Shown here piece after piece: positions 18,785 through 28,285 of a stretch of DNA of 64,000 nucleotides. Position 1 is the stretch's first letter; every line of letters starts with the position of its first letter. The DNA lies in assembly GCF_016342705.1 (NCBI RefSeq), contig NZ_JAEINV010000001.1, positions 310,001-374,000 on the forward strand. Direction: 5' to 3'. Source of the stretch: Lutibacter sp. Its GTDB lineage: Bacteria > Bacteroidota > Bacteroidia > Flavobacteriales > Flavobacteriaceae. A model generated the notes under the pieces. It searched no databases and was not told the origin of the DNA. It saw only the letters and a program-made list of their open reading frames with translations. Both the position numbers and the translations under genes were made by a program.

Positions 18785-20764
18785 TTGATTTCCAGAGAAA
18801 CCATAGATAGAGTTTTTGAAACTGCTCGTGTAGAGGAGGTTATTGGCGAATTTGTACAATTAAAAAGAGCAGGAAGTAACTTTAAAGGCTTAAGTCCTTT
18901 TTCGGAAGAGCGCTCACCTTCCTTTATGGTTTCGCCAGTAAAAGGAATTTGGAAAGATTTTAGTACTGGTAAGGGCGGAAATGCTGTTTCTTTTTTAATG
19001 GAACATGAACACTATTCGTATCCTGAAGCTATTCGGTATTTAGCCAAAAAATACAATATAGAATTAGAAGAAACCGAACAAACCGATGAACAAAAACAAC
19101 AATCGGATGAACGTGAAAGTATGTTTTTGGTGTCAGAATTTGCTAGAGATTATTTTCAAAGAATATTGTTAGAAGACAATGAAGGAAAAGCAATTGGTTT
19201 AAGTTATTTTCAAGAACGTGGTTTTACCGATGAAACTATTAAAAAGTTTCAACTGGGGTATTCTTTAAATAATTGGGATGCGTTTTCTTCTGAAGCTTTA
19301 AATAAAGGATATAATTTAAAATATTTAGAATCTACTGGTTTAACCATTGTAAAACAAGATTTGTTAGCGCCCAACGGAACTAAGCAATTTGATAGGTTTA
19401 AAGGTAGAGTGTTGTTTCCAATTCATAGTATGAGTGGAAGAGTGCTTGGTTTTGGAGGTAGAATTTTAACCAATGATAAAAAAGCTGCTAAATATTTAAA
19501 CTCACCCGATAGCGATATTTACCATAAAGGAAATATTTTATACGGTATTTATTACGCTAAACAAACCATTGCAAAAGAAGATACTTGTTATTTGGTGGAA
19601 GGCTATACAGATGTAATTTCATTTCACCAAAAAGGTGTTGAAAATGTAGTGGCTTCTTCTGGAACTGCTCTTACGGAAAATCAGATTAGATTAATAAACA
19701 GATTAACAAAAAATATTACCATTCTTTTTGATGGTGATGCAGCAGGAATAAGAGCTTCCATTCGTGGAATCGATTTAATTTTAGAGCAGGGAATGAATGT
19801 GCGTGTATTATCTTTTCCTGATGGCGATGATCCAGATAGTTTTGCGAAAAAAGTTTCTGAGAAAGAATTAAAAGAATATCTAGAAAATAACTCGCAAGAT
19901 TTTATCAATTTTAAAGTGTCTTTATTAATGAAAGACGCACAGAATGATCCTGTTAAAAAAGCGGGATTAATACGTGATATTGTAGTGAGTATTTCAAAAA
20001 TTCCAGATAGAATTCAGCGTGAAGTGTATATTCAGGAATGCTCTAGAATTATGGATATTTCTGAATCTGTTTTGTTTAGTGAGTTAGCTCAATTAGATAA
20101 GAAGGAGCAAAGAGATGCTTCTGGAAAACCATCGTATGATAAACCTTCTGAACCAGTTTTAACTAAAACACCACAGTTAGAAAAGGTAAATGAATTAACA
20201 AAATACGAACGAGAAATTATAAAAATATTATTGTTGTATGGTAATAATGAAGTGGATTTTGTGGATTATGAAGCACCGGAGATTATTGATCCAAATAAAC
20301 CTCAAAAATTAAAGAAAGTACAAATTACAAACGCAGTTTCTAAAGAAGTTTATTTGAATTTGCAGGAAGATGAAATTGAATTTACAGATGACACTTTTAA
20401 ACATATTTATTACAAAGTAATTGAACAATTAAATCTAAATGAAACTATTTCTGTAGATTCACTAGTGAATAGCTCAAATCCTGAAATTTCCAATTTGGTT
20501 ACAAATATTTTAATGGATGATGAAAAATATGTTTTAAGTAATTGGGAACGTAAAAATATATTTACAAGGTCTAAAGAAAGCGATCTTTCTAAAATGGTAT
20601 TAGATGCAATTTATAACTTACGCCGTGTTTTAATTGAAGAGAAAATAAATACGCTCATATCCGATGAAATAAATGAAAATGAGCGTGAACAAATTTTGGA
20701 AACAATTGTAAACTATTCTAGCTTAAAAAAGTTGTTGTTTGAACGATTAAATAGAGTTATTTAA
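18785..20764 (+). CDS. dnaG: DNA primase DnaG, zinc-ligand-free N-terminus
   Basis: A 659-residue primase that lays RNA primers for replication. The start is a TTG at 18785: MISRETIDRVFETARV is the family N-terminus and no ATG lies nearby. The CHC2 zinc-finger region is recognisable (FKGLSPFSEERSPSFMVSP, DFSTGKGGNAVSFL, about 34-70), but the Cys and His ligands are all replaced. The TOPRIM core is intact: YLVEGYTDVISFHQKG, SSGTALTENQ, LFDGDAAGIRA and GDDPDSF. The C-terminal helicase-interaction region (about 450-659) is long and diverged. The last 4 bases overlap the converging SPOR gene. Confidence 0.94.
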   Translation: MISRETIDRVFETARVEEVIGEFVQLKRAGSNFKGLSPFSEERSPSFMVSPVKGIWKDFSTGKGGNAVSFLMEHEHYSYPEAIRYLAKKYNIELEETEQTDEQKQQSDERESMFLVSEFARDYFQRILLEDNEGKAIGLSYFQERGFTDETIKKFQLGYSLNNWDAFSSEALNKGYNLKYLESTGLTIVKQDLLAPNGTKQFDRFKGRVLFPIHSMSGRVLGFGGRILTNDKKAAKYLNSPDSDIYHKGNILYGIYYAKQTIAKEDTCYLVEGYTDVISFHQKGVENVVASSGTALTENQIRLINRLTKNITILFDGDAAGIRASIRGIDLILEQGMNVRVLSFPDGDDPDSFAKKVSEKELKEYLENNSQDFINFKVSLLMKDAQNDPVKKAGLIRDIVVSISKIPDRIQREVYIQECSRIMDISESVLFSELAQLDKKEQRDASGKPSYDKPSEPVLTKTPQLEKVNELTKYEREIIKILLLYGNNEVDFVDYEAPEIIDPNKPQKLKKVQITNAVSKEVYLNLQEDEIEFTDDTFKHIYYKVIEQLNLNETISVDSLVNSSNPEISNLVTNILMDDEKYVLSNWERKNIFTRSKESDLSKMVLDAIYNLRRVLIEEKINTLISDEINENEREQILETIVNYSSLKKLLFERLNRVI

Positions 20765-21132
20765 TTTTTGTCTTCAATAACAATTGCCCCAACATATTTC
20801 TTTTTAATAATAAGTAATGTTCTGTCGGCTTCTAATCTAGTTTTAAACGGGCCAATTTGAGTTTTCCATTCTGGTGCTTTATATTTTGTACTTGTCATAT
20901 ATTCTGGAAAATTTGCTTTGCTTTCTTGCTCAATTTTGTATGCTTGCGATTCATTTCCGTTGTAAATCTGTATTTTAAAACCTCCAAGGTTTTTATTTTT
21001 CTTATTAAATGCTCTTTTTTGCTCAATTAATTTATCAATTTTAGCACTTTCTGTTTGTGCATAGCTGTAGTTTAAACTCAAAAAAACAGCTATAAAAGCC
21101 AATATTTTTATGTTTTTTAATGAAATATTCAT
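20761..21132 (-). CDS. SPOR-domain protein, exported
   Basis: A 123-residue protein with a signal peptide (NIKILAFIAVFLSLNYSYAQ). Residues about 48-120 form a SPOR domain (GGFKIQIYNGNESQAYKIEQ, WKTQIGPFKTRLEADRTL, KKKYVGAIVIED), a fold that binds denuded peptidoglycan glycan strands. In flavobacteria, such short single SPOR proteins are usual and their partners mostly unknown. It converges on dnaG, with a 4-base overlap of the two stop regions, and has its own -7 element upstream. Confidence 0.85.
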   Translation of the reverse strand: MNISLKNIKILAFIAVFLSLNYSYAQTESAKIDKLIEQKRAFNKKNKNLGGFKIQIYNGNESQAYKIEQESKANFPEYMTSTKYKAPEWKTQIGPFKTRLEADRTLLIIKKKYVGAIVIEDKN

Positions 21133-21151
21133 AAAATTTTTAATTTTTGTT

Positions 21152-21159
21152 CAAATTTA
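21152..21159 (-). promoter_or_regulatory. -7 element for the SPOR gene
   Basis: CAAATTTA on the plus strand, TAAATTTG on the minus strand, 20 bases before the ATG at 21132. Confidence 0.45.
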
Positions 21160-21258
21160 TGGTTTTATCTGAAATACACATCTTTATTTTTATTATTTAG
21201 AATGAATATAAATTAACTTTAACACAATTTTTAGATTTTTAGTTTTGGTTAATAATAG

Positions 21259-21266
21259 TACTTTTG
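21259..21266 (+). promoter_or_regulatory. -7 element for the act operon
   Basis: TACTTTTG, identical to the -7 element of tig, about 87 bases before the actA ATG at 21353. This leaves a long 5' leader of about 80 bases. Confidence 0.5.
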
Positions 21267-21352
21267 TGAAATCATTTAAAAAAATGACTTATGTCATATG
21301 TTTTTATATGAAAATATTGTACCAAACAAGAAAGAAAAGATTTTTTTTAAGT

Positions 21353-22915
21353 ATGAAAAGTGTGAAATTACACAGTCCCTTATCAAGATTAGTCAAATAT
21401 AGTCTTGCTTTCCTTTTATTATTTTCACTTAATTTATTTGCACAAGAAGGCGATGCCGCAAATGGAGAAAAGCTCTTCAAGGCTAATTGCGCTGCTTGTC
21501 ATAAGTTAGATAAAAAATTAATAGGTCCTGAATTATTAAAAATCACTGAAAGAAGAGATTTAGAATGGCTAAAAGCTTGGATTAAAGACAACAATGCGTT
21601 GGTTGCTTCTGGTGATAAATTAGCAAAGGAAGTTCAAGATAGCAATCCTGCAGCTATGACACCTTTCCCTCAATTAAGTGATTCAGATATCAATGATATA
21701 TTGGTATATACAAAAGGAGCTCCAGTCGCTGCAACTTCAGTTGCGTCTGCTGATGTTGATCCTGGTGTAGAATTAGGTAAACAAATTTTCAAGGCCAATT
21801 GTGCAGCTTGTCACAAATTAGAAGGGAAACTTATTGGTCCGGAGTTATTAAAAATTACTGAAAAGCGTGAAGCTTCTTGGTTGAAAGCTTGGATTAAAGA
21901 CAACAATGCTTTGGTTGCTTCGGGCGATAAATTAGCAAAAGAAGTTCAGGATAGTAATCCTGCAGCTATGACACCATTTCCTCAATTATCTGATGAAGAT
22001 ATTGATAATGTATTGAAATATTTAGCTGTTGGAGATGTTCAACCTGCTGCTGTTGCAACATCAACAGCTGGTAGCGAAGAAATATTTAATAAACCAGGAA
22101 TTGGAATTCTTCCGTCTCTAGCAATTACTATTTTGGTATTTTTATTATTATCAATTATAGTTGCAGCAACTACCAATAAAAAAGTTGTTGAAGGAGAAGA
22201 GGAAGCAGGAAGTATGTTAAAAAGTATGTTTTTTAACCCTTTCTTGCGTTTCTTAACTTTAATATTTGTTTTATTAGGTGGAACATGGATGTTGTTTGCT
22301 TGGTTATTACAAATAGATGTAAATGAAGGTTATCAGCCAATTCAGCCAATAGCATTTTCACATGCAGTTCACGCTGGTGATAATAAAATAGATTGTCAAT
22401 ATTGTCACTCTTCTGCTAAGCACAGTAAAACTTCAGGTATTCCAACAGCAAATGTTTGTATGAATTGCCATAAATCAATTTCAGAATATAATGGAGAATT
22501 GTTTGATGGTCATACAAAAGAAGATTTAGATAAAGAAATCCAAAAAATATATGATGCAGTAGGATGGGATAAAGAAAATGTAAAATACATTGAAGGATTC
22601 CAACAGAAACCAATTGAATGGGTGCGAATTCATAATTTAGCAGATTTTGCTTACTATAATCACTCTCAACACGTAACAGTTGCAGGTGTTCAATGTCAAA
22701 CTTGCCATGGGCCAGTTGAAACAATGCACGAAATGCGTCAGTTTTCACCACTTACAATGGGATGGTGTATTGACTGTCACAGACAAACTGAGGTTGATAT
22801 GACTGAAAATGGATATTATAAAAATATTCACGACCAATTGTCTAAGAAATATGGTGTAGAAAAAGTGACTGCTGCTCAAATGGGTGGTTTAGAATGTGGT
22901 AAGTGTCACTATTAA
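21353..22915 (+). CDS. actA: Alternative complex III subunit A, multihaem cytochrome c with duplicated N-terminal haem domain
   Basis: A 520-residue protein of the quinol:electron-acceptor oxidoreductase ACIII. Signal peptide, then two near-identical mono-haem cytochrome domains, each with FKANCAACHKL and the block WIKDNNALVASGDKLAKEVQ (about 30-120 and 125-215), a transmembrane pair (about 245-320), and a C-terminal pentahaem region with CQYCH, CMNCH, CQTCH, CIDCH and CGKCH. That makes seven CxxCH sites. It would pass electrons from the complex to cytochrome oxidase, encoded downstream. The ATG at 21353 is preferred, since the preceding 36 codons read as leader sequence and the signal peptide begins after it. 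Confidence 0.92.
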   Translation: MKSVKLHSPLSRLVKYSLAFLLLFSLNLFAQEGDAANGEKLFKANCAACHKLDKKLIGPELLKITERRDLEWLKAWIKDNNALVASGDKLAKEVQDSNPAAMTPFPQLSDSDINDILVYTKGAPVAATSVASADVDPGVELGKQIFKANCAACHKLEGKLIGPELLKITEKREASWLKAWIKDNNALVASGDKLAKEVQDSNPAAMTPFPQLSDEDIDNVLKYLAVGDVQPAAVATSTAGSEEIFNKPGIGILPSLAITILVFLLLSIIVAATTNKKVVEGEEEAGSMLKSMFFNPFLRFLTLIFVLLGGTWMLFAWLLQIDVNEGYQPIQPIAFSHAVHAGDNKIDCQYCHSSAKHSKTSGIPTANVCMNCHKSISEYNGELFDGHTKEDLDKEIQKIYDAVGWDKENVKYIEGFQQKPIEWVRIHNLADFAYYNHSQHVTVAGVQCQTCHGPVETMHEMRQFSPLTMGWCIDCHRQTEVDMTENGYYKNIHDQLSKKYGVEKVTAAQMGGLECGKCHY

Positions 22916-22947
22916 TATTAATTACGAAGTAAATAACTAAATATAAA

Positions 22948-25900
22948 ATGGCATCAAACAAAAAATACTGGAAAAGTGTTGAAGAGCTAAACGAAAATAG
23001 CTTGCTTGTTGATACGTTAAAAAATAACGAGTTTGTTGAAGAAATTCCTACAGATGAATTTTTAGGAAATAAAGAAAATCTTGAGTCATCATCAACAACA
23101 CGTAGAGACTTTTTAAAGTATGTTGGATTTACAACTGCAGCAGCTTCTTTAGCTGCTTGTGAAGGTCCAGTAGTAAAATCAATTCCTTACGTTATAAAAC
23201 CAAATGATATTATTCCTGGTGTTGCTGAATATTATGCAACTACTATGGCAGATGGATTTGATTTTGCAAATGTATTGGTGAAAGTTAGAGAAGGTCGTCC
23301 AATAAAAATTGAACCAAATAAAGAAGCTAGTGGGACTACAAATGCACGTGTTCAAGCTTCGGTACTTTCATTGTATGACAGTTTGCGTTTAAAAGCGCCA
23401 AAAGCTAATGGGGCTGATATTTCTTGGGCAGATGCGGACAGTCAAATTATTTCAAAATTAAATGAGATTAAAGAGGCTGGATTACCAATTGCCGTGTTAA
23501 CTGGAACCTGTGCGAGTCCTTCAACTAAAAAATTAATAGGAAAATTAGGTGAAACTTTTGGGACTGTAAATCATATCGCTTATGATGCAGTTTCTGAATC
23601 TGCTGCATTAGATGCTTTTGAAGCACTATATGGAACGAGAGCTTTGCCAGATTATAATCTTGAAAAAGCGGATGTAATTGTATCTATTGGTGCGGATTTC
23701 TTAGGAGATTGGCAAGGTGGTGGATTTGATGCTGGATATGCAAAAGGACGTGTTCCTCAAAATGGAAAAATGTCTCGTCATATTCAAATAGAATCTAATA
23801 TGACATTAACTGGCGCTAATGCTGATAAACGTTTAATGGTAAAACCATCAGAACAAAATTTAGCATTGATTAAATTATATAACGCAGTAGTTAAGGGAAT
23901 TGCAACAAAAGAAGCAAGTCCGTTAAATGATACAATTCAAAACGCTGCGGCTCAAATTAAAGCTGCTGGAACAAAAGCAGTTGTAGTAACTGGAATTCAA
24001 GATAAAAAGGCACAGTTATTAGCATTGGCAATTAACAATGCTATTAATAGTGAAGTAATTGATGTAGTTGCAACTAAAAATATAAGAAAAGGAAATGATG
24101 CTGTAGTTGCTCAGTTAATAGCTGATATGAATGAAGGAAAAATTGGTGCGGTTATTATTAATAATTCAAATCCTGTTTATTCATTACCAAATGCTGCTGA
24201 GTTTTTAGAAGGATTAAAAAAAGTGAAATTATCTGTTGCATTTTCTATGCAAGATAATGAAACAGCAAATGCTGTTCAATATGCATTAGCAACTCCACAT
24301 TATTTAGAGTCTTGGGGTGATGTAGTGATCAAAAAAGGGCAATATAGTTTAATGCAACCAACTATTAAACCATTATTTAATACACGTCAGTTTCAAGATG
24401 TATTATTAACTTGGACTGGAAGCGCTTCAACATATTACGATTTCTTAAAAGAATTATGGAGTACTGATATTTTAGGTGGCACTTCTTGGAATCAAGCATT
24501 ACACGATGGTATTTTTGTTTCTTCAGAAGTTTCTCCAGATGTTTCAGCTTTAGAAGTTGATATTGATGCCGCTGGATCTGCTTTAGCAGCTATAAAAGGA
24601 AGTGGTTTAGAGCTATCTTTATATACAAAAACCGGGATGGGTGATGGCCAAATGGCTAACAACCCTTGGTTACAGGAATTTCCAGATCCAATTACAAGAA
24701 CATCTTGGGATAATTACATAACGATCTCTAAAGCAGATGCTGAGTCTATTGGAGTTGAAAATCATCATGTTTCAAACGGAGCATTAAATGGTAGTTTAGT
24801 TGAATTAACCGTAAATGGAGTTTCAGAAATTTTACCGGCTTTAATTCAACCAGGTCAAGCAAAAGGATCTTTAGGATTAGCGCTTGGTTATGGACGTAAG
24901 CAAGGTTTAAAAGAAGAAATGCAAACTGGTAAAAATGCTTACCAATTTTATAAAGGTTTTAATAACTTTCAATCAGATGTTACTTTAAAAGTTGTTGCTG
25001 GAGAACACGAATTTGCGTGCGTTCAGTTGCAAAATACCTTAATGGGTAGAGGAGATATTATTAAAGAAACAACTTTAGAGGACTTTATTAATAAAGATGC
25101 CGCTGAATGGAATATAATTCCGAAGGTATCTTTAAACCATAATGAAGTTGATGCAACAAGTGTTGATTTATGGGATTCTTTTGATAGATCAATCGGGCAT
25201 CATTTTAATTTATCAATAGATTTAAATGCCTGTACAGGTTGTGGAGCTTGCGTAATTGCTTGTCACGCTGAAAATAATGTGCCAGTTGTTGGTAAAGAAG
25301 AAATTAGAAAATCGAGAGATATGCACTGGTTGCGTATTGATAGATATTATTCTCACGAAGAAGATTTTGCTGGGGATAATGAAGTGAAAGAGAATGGTAA
25401 AGGGGTAATAGGTTTTAAAACAGCGATGTCTGATTTAGAACATCCTTCTGATAATCCATCGGTGGCATTTCAACCAGTAATGTGTCAACATTGTAATCAC
25501 GCACCATGTGAAACTGTTTGTCCAGTTGCTGCAACATCACACAGTCGTCAGGGTCAAAACCATATGGCATATAATCGTTGTGTTGGTACTCGTTATTGCG
25601 CAAACAACTGTCCATATAAAGTACGTAGATTTAACTGGTTTAATTATCCAAATAACAGCGAATTTGATTTCAATATGAATGACGATTTAGGTAAAATGGT
25701 ATTAAATCCAGATGTAGTTGTGCGTTCTAGAGGTGTTATGGAAAAATGTTCAATGTGTATTCAAATGACACAGGCTACAATTTTAAAAGCGAAGAAAGAA
25801 GGAAGACCAGTGAATACAAATGAGTTTTCAACTGCGTGTTCTAATGCTTGTAGTACTGGAGCAATGGTGTTTGGAGATGTGAATAAAGAAGATGATACAG

Positions 25901-26007
25901 TGACAGCATTAGCAAAAGATAAAAGAGCATATCACTTATTAGAGCAGGTAGGAACTAAACCAAATGTAGTTTACCATGTGAAAGTAAGAAATACTCAAGA
26001 AGCATAA
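22948..26007 (+). CDS. actB: Alternative complex III subunit B, molybdopterin-fold and iron-sulfur subunit
   Basis: A 1019-residue periplasmic subunit. A twin-arginine-type signal is at residues 51-71 (TRRDFLKYVGF..., then LAAC with Cys71 as a possible lipid site). Residues about 80-740 resemble a molybdoenzyme catalytic chain (in ACIII this domain carries no cofactor), and 755-1000 form a ferredoxin-like subunit with CTGCGACVIACH, CQHCNHAPCETVCP, CVGTRYCANNCPY and CSMC, giving four iron-sulfur clusters. The two parts, separate proteins in other enzymes, are fused here as in known ACIII. It conducts electrons from the quinol site towards ActA. Confidence 0.95.
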   Translation: MASNKKYWKSVEELNENSLLVDTLKNNEFVEEIPTDEFLGNKENLESSSTTRRDFLKYVGFTTAAASLAACEGPVVKSIPYVIKPNDIIPGVAEYYATTMADGFDFANVLVKVREGRPIKIEPNKEASGTTNARVQASVLSLYDSLRLKAPKANGADISWADADSQIISKLNEIKEAGLPIAVLTGTCASPSTKKLIGKLGETFGTVNHIAYDAVSESAALDAFEALYGTRALPDYNLEKADVIVSIGADFLGDWQGGGFDAGYAKGRVPQNGKMSRHIQIESNMTLTGANADKRLMVKPSEQNLALIKLYNAVVKGIATKEASPLNDTIQNAAAQIKAAGTKAVVVTGIQDKKAQLLALAINNAINSEVIDVVATKNIRKGNDAVVAQLIADMNEGKIGAVIINNSNPVYSLPNAAEFLEGLKKVKLSVAFSMQDNETANAVQYALATPHYLESWGDVVIKKGQYSLMQPTIKPLFNTRQFQDVLLTWTGSASTYYDFLKELWSTDILGGTSWNQALHDGIFVSSEVSPDVSALEVDIDAAGSALAAIKGSGLELSLYTKTGMGDGQMANNPWLQEFPDPITRTSWDNYITISKADAESIGVENHHVSNGALNGSLVELTVNGVSEILPALIQPGQAKGSLGLALGYGRKQGLKEEMQTGKNAYQFYKGFNNFQSDVTLKVVAGEHEFACVQLQNTLMGRGDIIKETTLEDFINKDAAEWNIIPKVSLNHNEVDATSVDLWDSFDRSIGHHFNLSIDLNACTGCGACVIACHAENNVPVVGKEEIRKSRDMHWLRIDRYYSHEEDFAGDNEVKENGKGVIGFKTAMSDLEHPSDNPSVAFQPVMCQHCNHAPCETVCPVAATSHSRQGQNHMAYNRCVGTRYCANNCPYKVRRFNWFNYPNNSEFDFNMNDDLGKMVLNPDVVVRSRGVMEKCSMCIQMTQATILKAKKEGRPVNTNEFSTACSNACSTGAMVFGDVNKEDDTVTALAKDKRAYHLLEQVGTKPNVVYHVKVRNTQEA

Positions 26008-26041
26008 ATTAATAATAATAGATAATAATTAAATAAGAATT

Positions 26042-27754
26042 ATGTCGTCTCATTACGAAGCACCTATTAGAAGACCTTTAATTGTTGGAGATAAAAGCTA
26101 CCACGATATTACCGTTGAAGTAGCAGCTCCAATTGAAGGTAAAGCAAATAAATTATGGTGGACTGCATTTACAATTGCATTACTAGCCTTTTTGTGGGGA
26201 TTAGGATCAATTATGTACACTATTGGAACAGGAATTGGAGTTTGGGGATTAAATAAAACCGTAGGATGGGCTTGGGATATTACCAACTTTGTATGGTGGG
26301 TAGGTATCGGTCACGCTGGTACATTAATTTCCGCAGTATTATTGTTGTTCCGTCAAAAATGGAGAATGGGTATTAACCGTTCTGCAGAAGCAATGACAAT
26401 TTTCTCTGTTGTTCAGGCAGGTTTATTTCCAGTAATACATATGGGTCGTGTATGGAATGCACACTTTGTATTACCTATTCCTAACCAATTTGGAACACTT
26501 TGGACAAACTTTAACTCACCATTATTATGGGACGTTTTTGCAATTTCAACTTATTTATCAGTTTCATTAGTTTTCTGGTGGACTGGTTTATTGCCTGATT
26601 TCGCAATGTTACGTGATAGAGCTGTAAAACCTTTTCAAAAGAAAATTTATAGTTTGGTTAGTTTTGGATGGACTGGTAGAGCAAAAGACTGGCAACGTTT
26701 TGAAGAAGTATCATTGGTGTTAGCTGGTTTAGCTACTCCGTTAGTACTTTCAGTTCATACAATTGTATCTTTTGACTTTGCTACATCTGTTATTCCAGGT
26801 TGGCATACTACAATTTTCCCTCCATACTTTGTTGCGGGAGCGGTTTTCTCTGGGTTTGCAATGGTTAATACCTTGTTAATCATTATGAGAAAAGTTTCAA
26901 ATTTAGAAGCTTATATTACAGTTCAACATATAGAATTAATGAACATTGTAATTATGATTACGGGTTCAATAGTTGGATGTGCATACATTACAGAGTTATT
27001 TATAGCTTGGTATTCAGGTGTTGAATACGAACAATATGCGTTCTTAAATAGAGCAACAGGACCTTACTGGTGGGCATATTTATTAATGATGAGTTGTAAC
27101 GTATTCTCTCCACAATTTATGTGGTCTAAAAGATTACGTACAAGTATAATGTTCTCTTTCTTTATTTCAATTGTAGTGAATGTTGGAATGTGGTTTGAAC
27201 GTTTTGTAATTATTGTAACCTCATTACATAGAGATTACTTACCTTCATCTTGGACAATGTTTTCTCCAACATTTGTGGATATTGGAATTTATGTGGGTAC
27301 AATCGGGTTTTTCTTTGTATTGTTTTTATTATATGCAAGAACATTCCCTGTAATTGCTCAAGCTGAAGTAAAATCTATTTTAAAATCTTCAGGTGAAAAT
27401 TATAAATTACATAGAGATGCTGGTGCTAAAAATCCTGCTCCTGCAAAAAAAATAGTTACTTCTAAGAAAATTGAAGTTGTTGAGGATACTACTGCTTCTA
27501 AAAATAATTTATTAGGTGCATTAGGAATATTTGATGCTGCTACTGAAAAGGCCGATGACTTAAAATTAATAAGTGGTGTGGGTCCTAAATTAGAAGAAAC
27601 TTTGAACGAAATTGGTATTTATACGTTCGATCAAGTTAGTAAAATGACAGAAAAAGAATATGACTTGTTAGATTCATTATTAGATTCTTTTAAAGGAAGA
27701 GCGTTACGTGATGATTGGGCAGGACAAGCAAAAAACTTAAAAAATAAAGGGTAG
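26042..27754 (+). CDS. actC: Alternative complex III subunit C (NrfD-like) with C-terminal helix-hairpin-helix domain
   Basis: A 570-residue membrane subunit. Residues 35-450 hold about nine to ten transmembrane helices of the NrfD/PsrC type (WWTAFTIALLAFLWGLGSI, HAGTLISAVLLLFRQKW, HIELMNIVIMITGSIVG), forming the quinol site and possible proton path. Unlike typical ActC of about 450-480 residues, it carries an extra tail: a linker with charged and Ala-rich sequence and then a helix-hairpin-helix domain at about 505-565 (DLKLISGVGPKLEETLNEIG, FKGRALRDDWAGQAKNL). Very similar tails occur on NuoE of complex I in alphaproteobacteria. The tail faces the cytoplasm or periplasm depending on helix count. 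Confidence 0.94.
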   Translation: MSSHYEAPIRRPLIVGDKSYHDITVEVAAPIEGKANKLWWTAFTIALLAFLWGLGSIMYTIGTGIGVWGLNKTVGWAWDITNFVWWVGIGHAGTLISAVLLLFRQKWRMGINRSAEAMTIFSVVQAGLFPVIHMGRVWNAHFVLPIPNQFGTLWTNFNSPLLWDVFAISTYLSVSLVFWWTGLLPDFAMLRDRAVKPFQKKIYSLVSFGWTGRAKDWQRFEEVSLVLAGLATPLVLSVHTIVSFDFATSVIPGWHTTIFPPYFVAGAVFSGFAMVNTLLIIMRKVSNLEAYITVQHIELMNIVIMITGSIVGCAYITELFIAWYSGVEYEQYAFLNRATGPYWWAYLLMMSCNVFSPQFMWSKRLRTSIMFSFFISIVVNVGMWFERFVIIVTSLHRDYLPSSWTMFSPTFVDIGIYVGTIGFFFVLFLLYARTFPVIAQAEVKSILKSSGENYKLHRDAGAKNPAPAKKIVTSKKIEVVEDTTASKNNLLGALGIFDAATEKADDLKLISGVGPKLEETLNEIGIYTFDQVSKMTEKEYDLLDSLLDSFKGRALRDDWAGQAKNLKNKG

Positions 27755-27756
27755 AT

Positions 27757-28284
27757 ATGAGCTCAAAAGTAATACAAGCAATGTATAACGACGATGACAT
27801 CTTGATGGATGCCGTTAAAGAGGTACGTGCAGCAAATCATCATATTGCAGAAGTGTACACGCCATTTCCAGTTCATGGATTAGATAAAGCAATGGGTCTT
27901 AAAGGAACCAGAATTGCTATTACAGCTTTTTTATATGGTTGTGTTGGGTTTTCATTTGCTATTTGGATGATGAATTATATGATGATTGAACAATGGCCTC
28001 AGGATATTGGAGGAAAACCAAGTTTTAGTTTTGTATTAAATATGCCAGCATTTGTACCAATTATGTTTGAATTAAGTGTGTTTTTTGCAGCACATTTAAT
28101 GGTAATAACATTTTATATGCGTAGTAGATTATGGCCTTTTAAAGAAGCTGAAAACCCTGATCCAAGAACAACAGATGATATGTTTGTAATGGAAGTTTAT
28201 GTTGATGGAAATGAAGATGAATTGGTATCCTTTTTAGAACAAACTGGAACTGTAGAAATTAAAGTAACAGAAAAGCATAATTAA
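27757..28284 (+). CDS. actD: Alternative complex III subunit D (DUF3341)
   Basis: A 175-residue membrane protein, DUF3341 family. Two hydrophobic helices (about 50-70, GTRIAITAFLYGCVGFSFAI; 95-120, ALVP-type FVPIMFELSVFFAAHLMVI) after an N-terminal soluble part with VYTPFPVHGLDKAMG. The C-terminal region is acidic (VDGNEDELVSFLEQTG). It packs beside ActC and ActF in the membrane arm of ACIII. The start is 2 bases after actC ends and the stop is 1 base before actE. Confidence 0.94.
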   Translation: MSSKVIQAMYNDDDILMDAVKEVRAANHHIAEVYTPFPVHGLDKAMGLKGTRIAITAFLYGCVGFSFAIWMMNYMMIEQWPQDIGGKPSFSFVLNMPAFVPIMFELSVFFAAHLMVITFYMRSRLWPFKEAENPDPRTTDDMFVMEVYVDGNEDELVSFLEQTGTVEIKVTEKHN

Positions 28285-28285
28285 A

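Noticed and set aside
22416-22751. 111-residue minus-strand frame within actA
   Set aside because: Lies entirely inside a clear pentahaem-cytochrome coding region, with no domain or promoter of its own.
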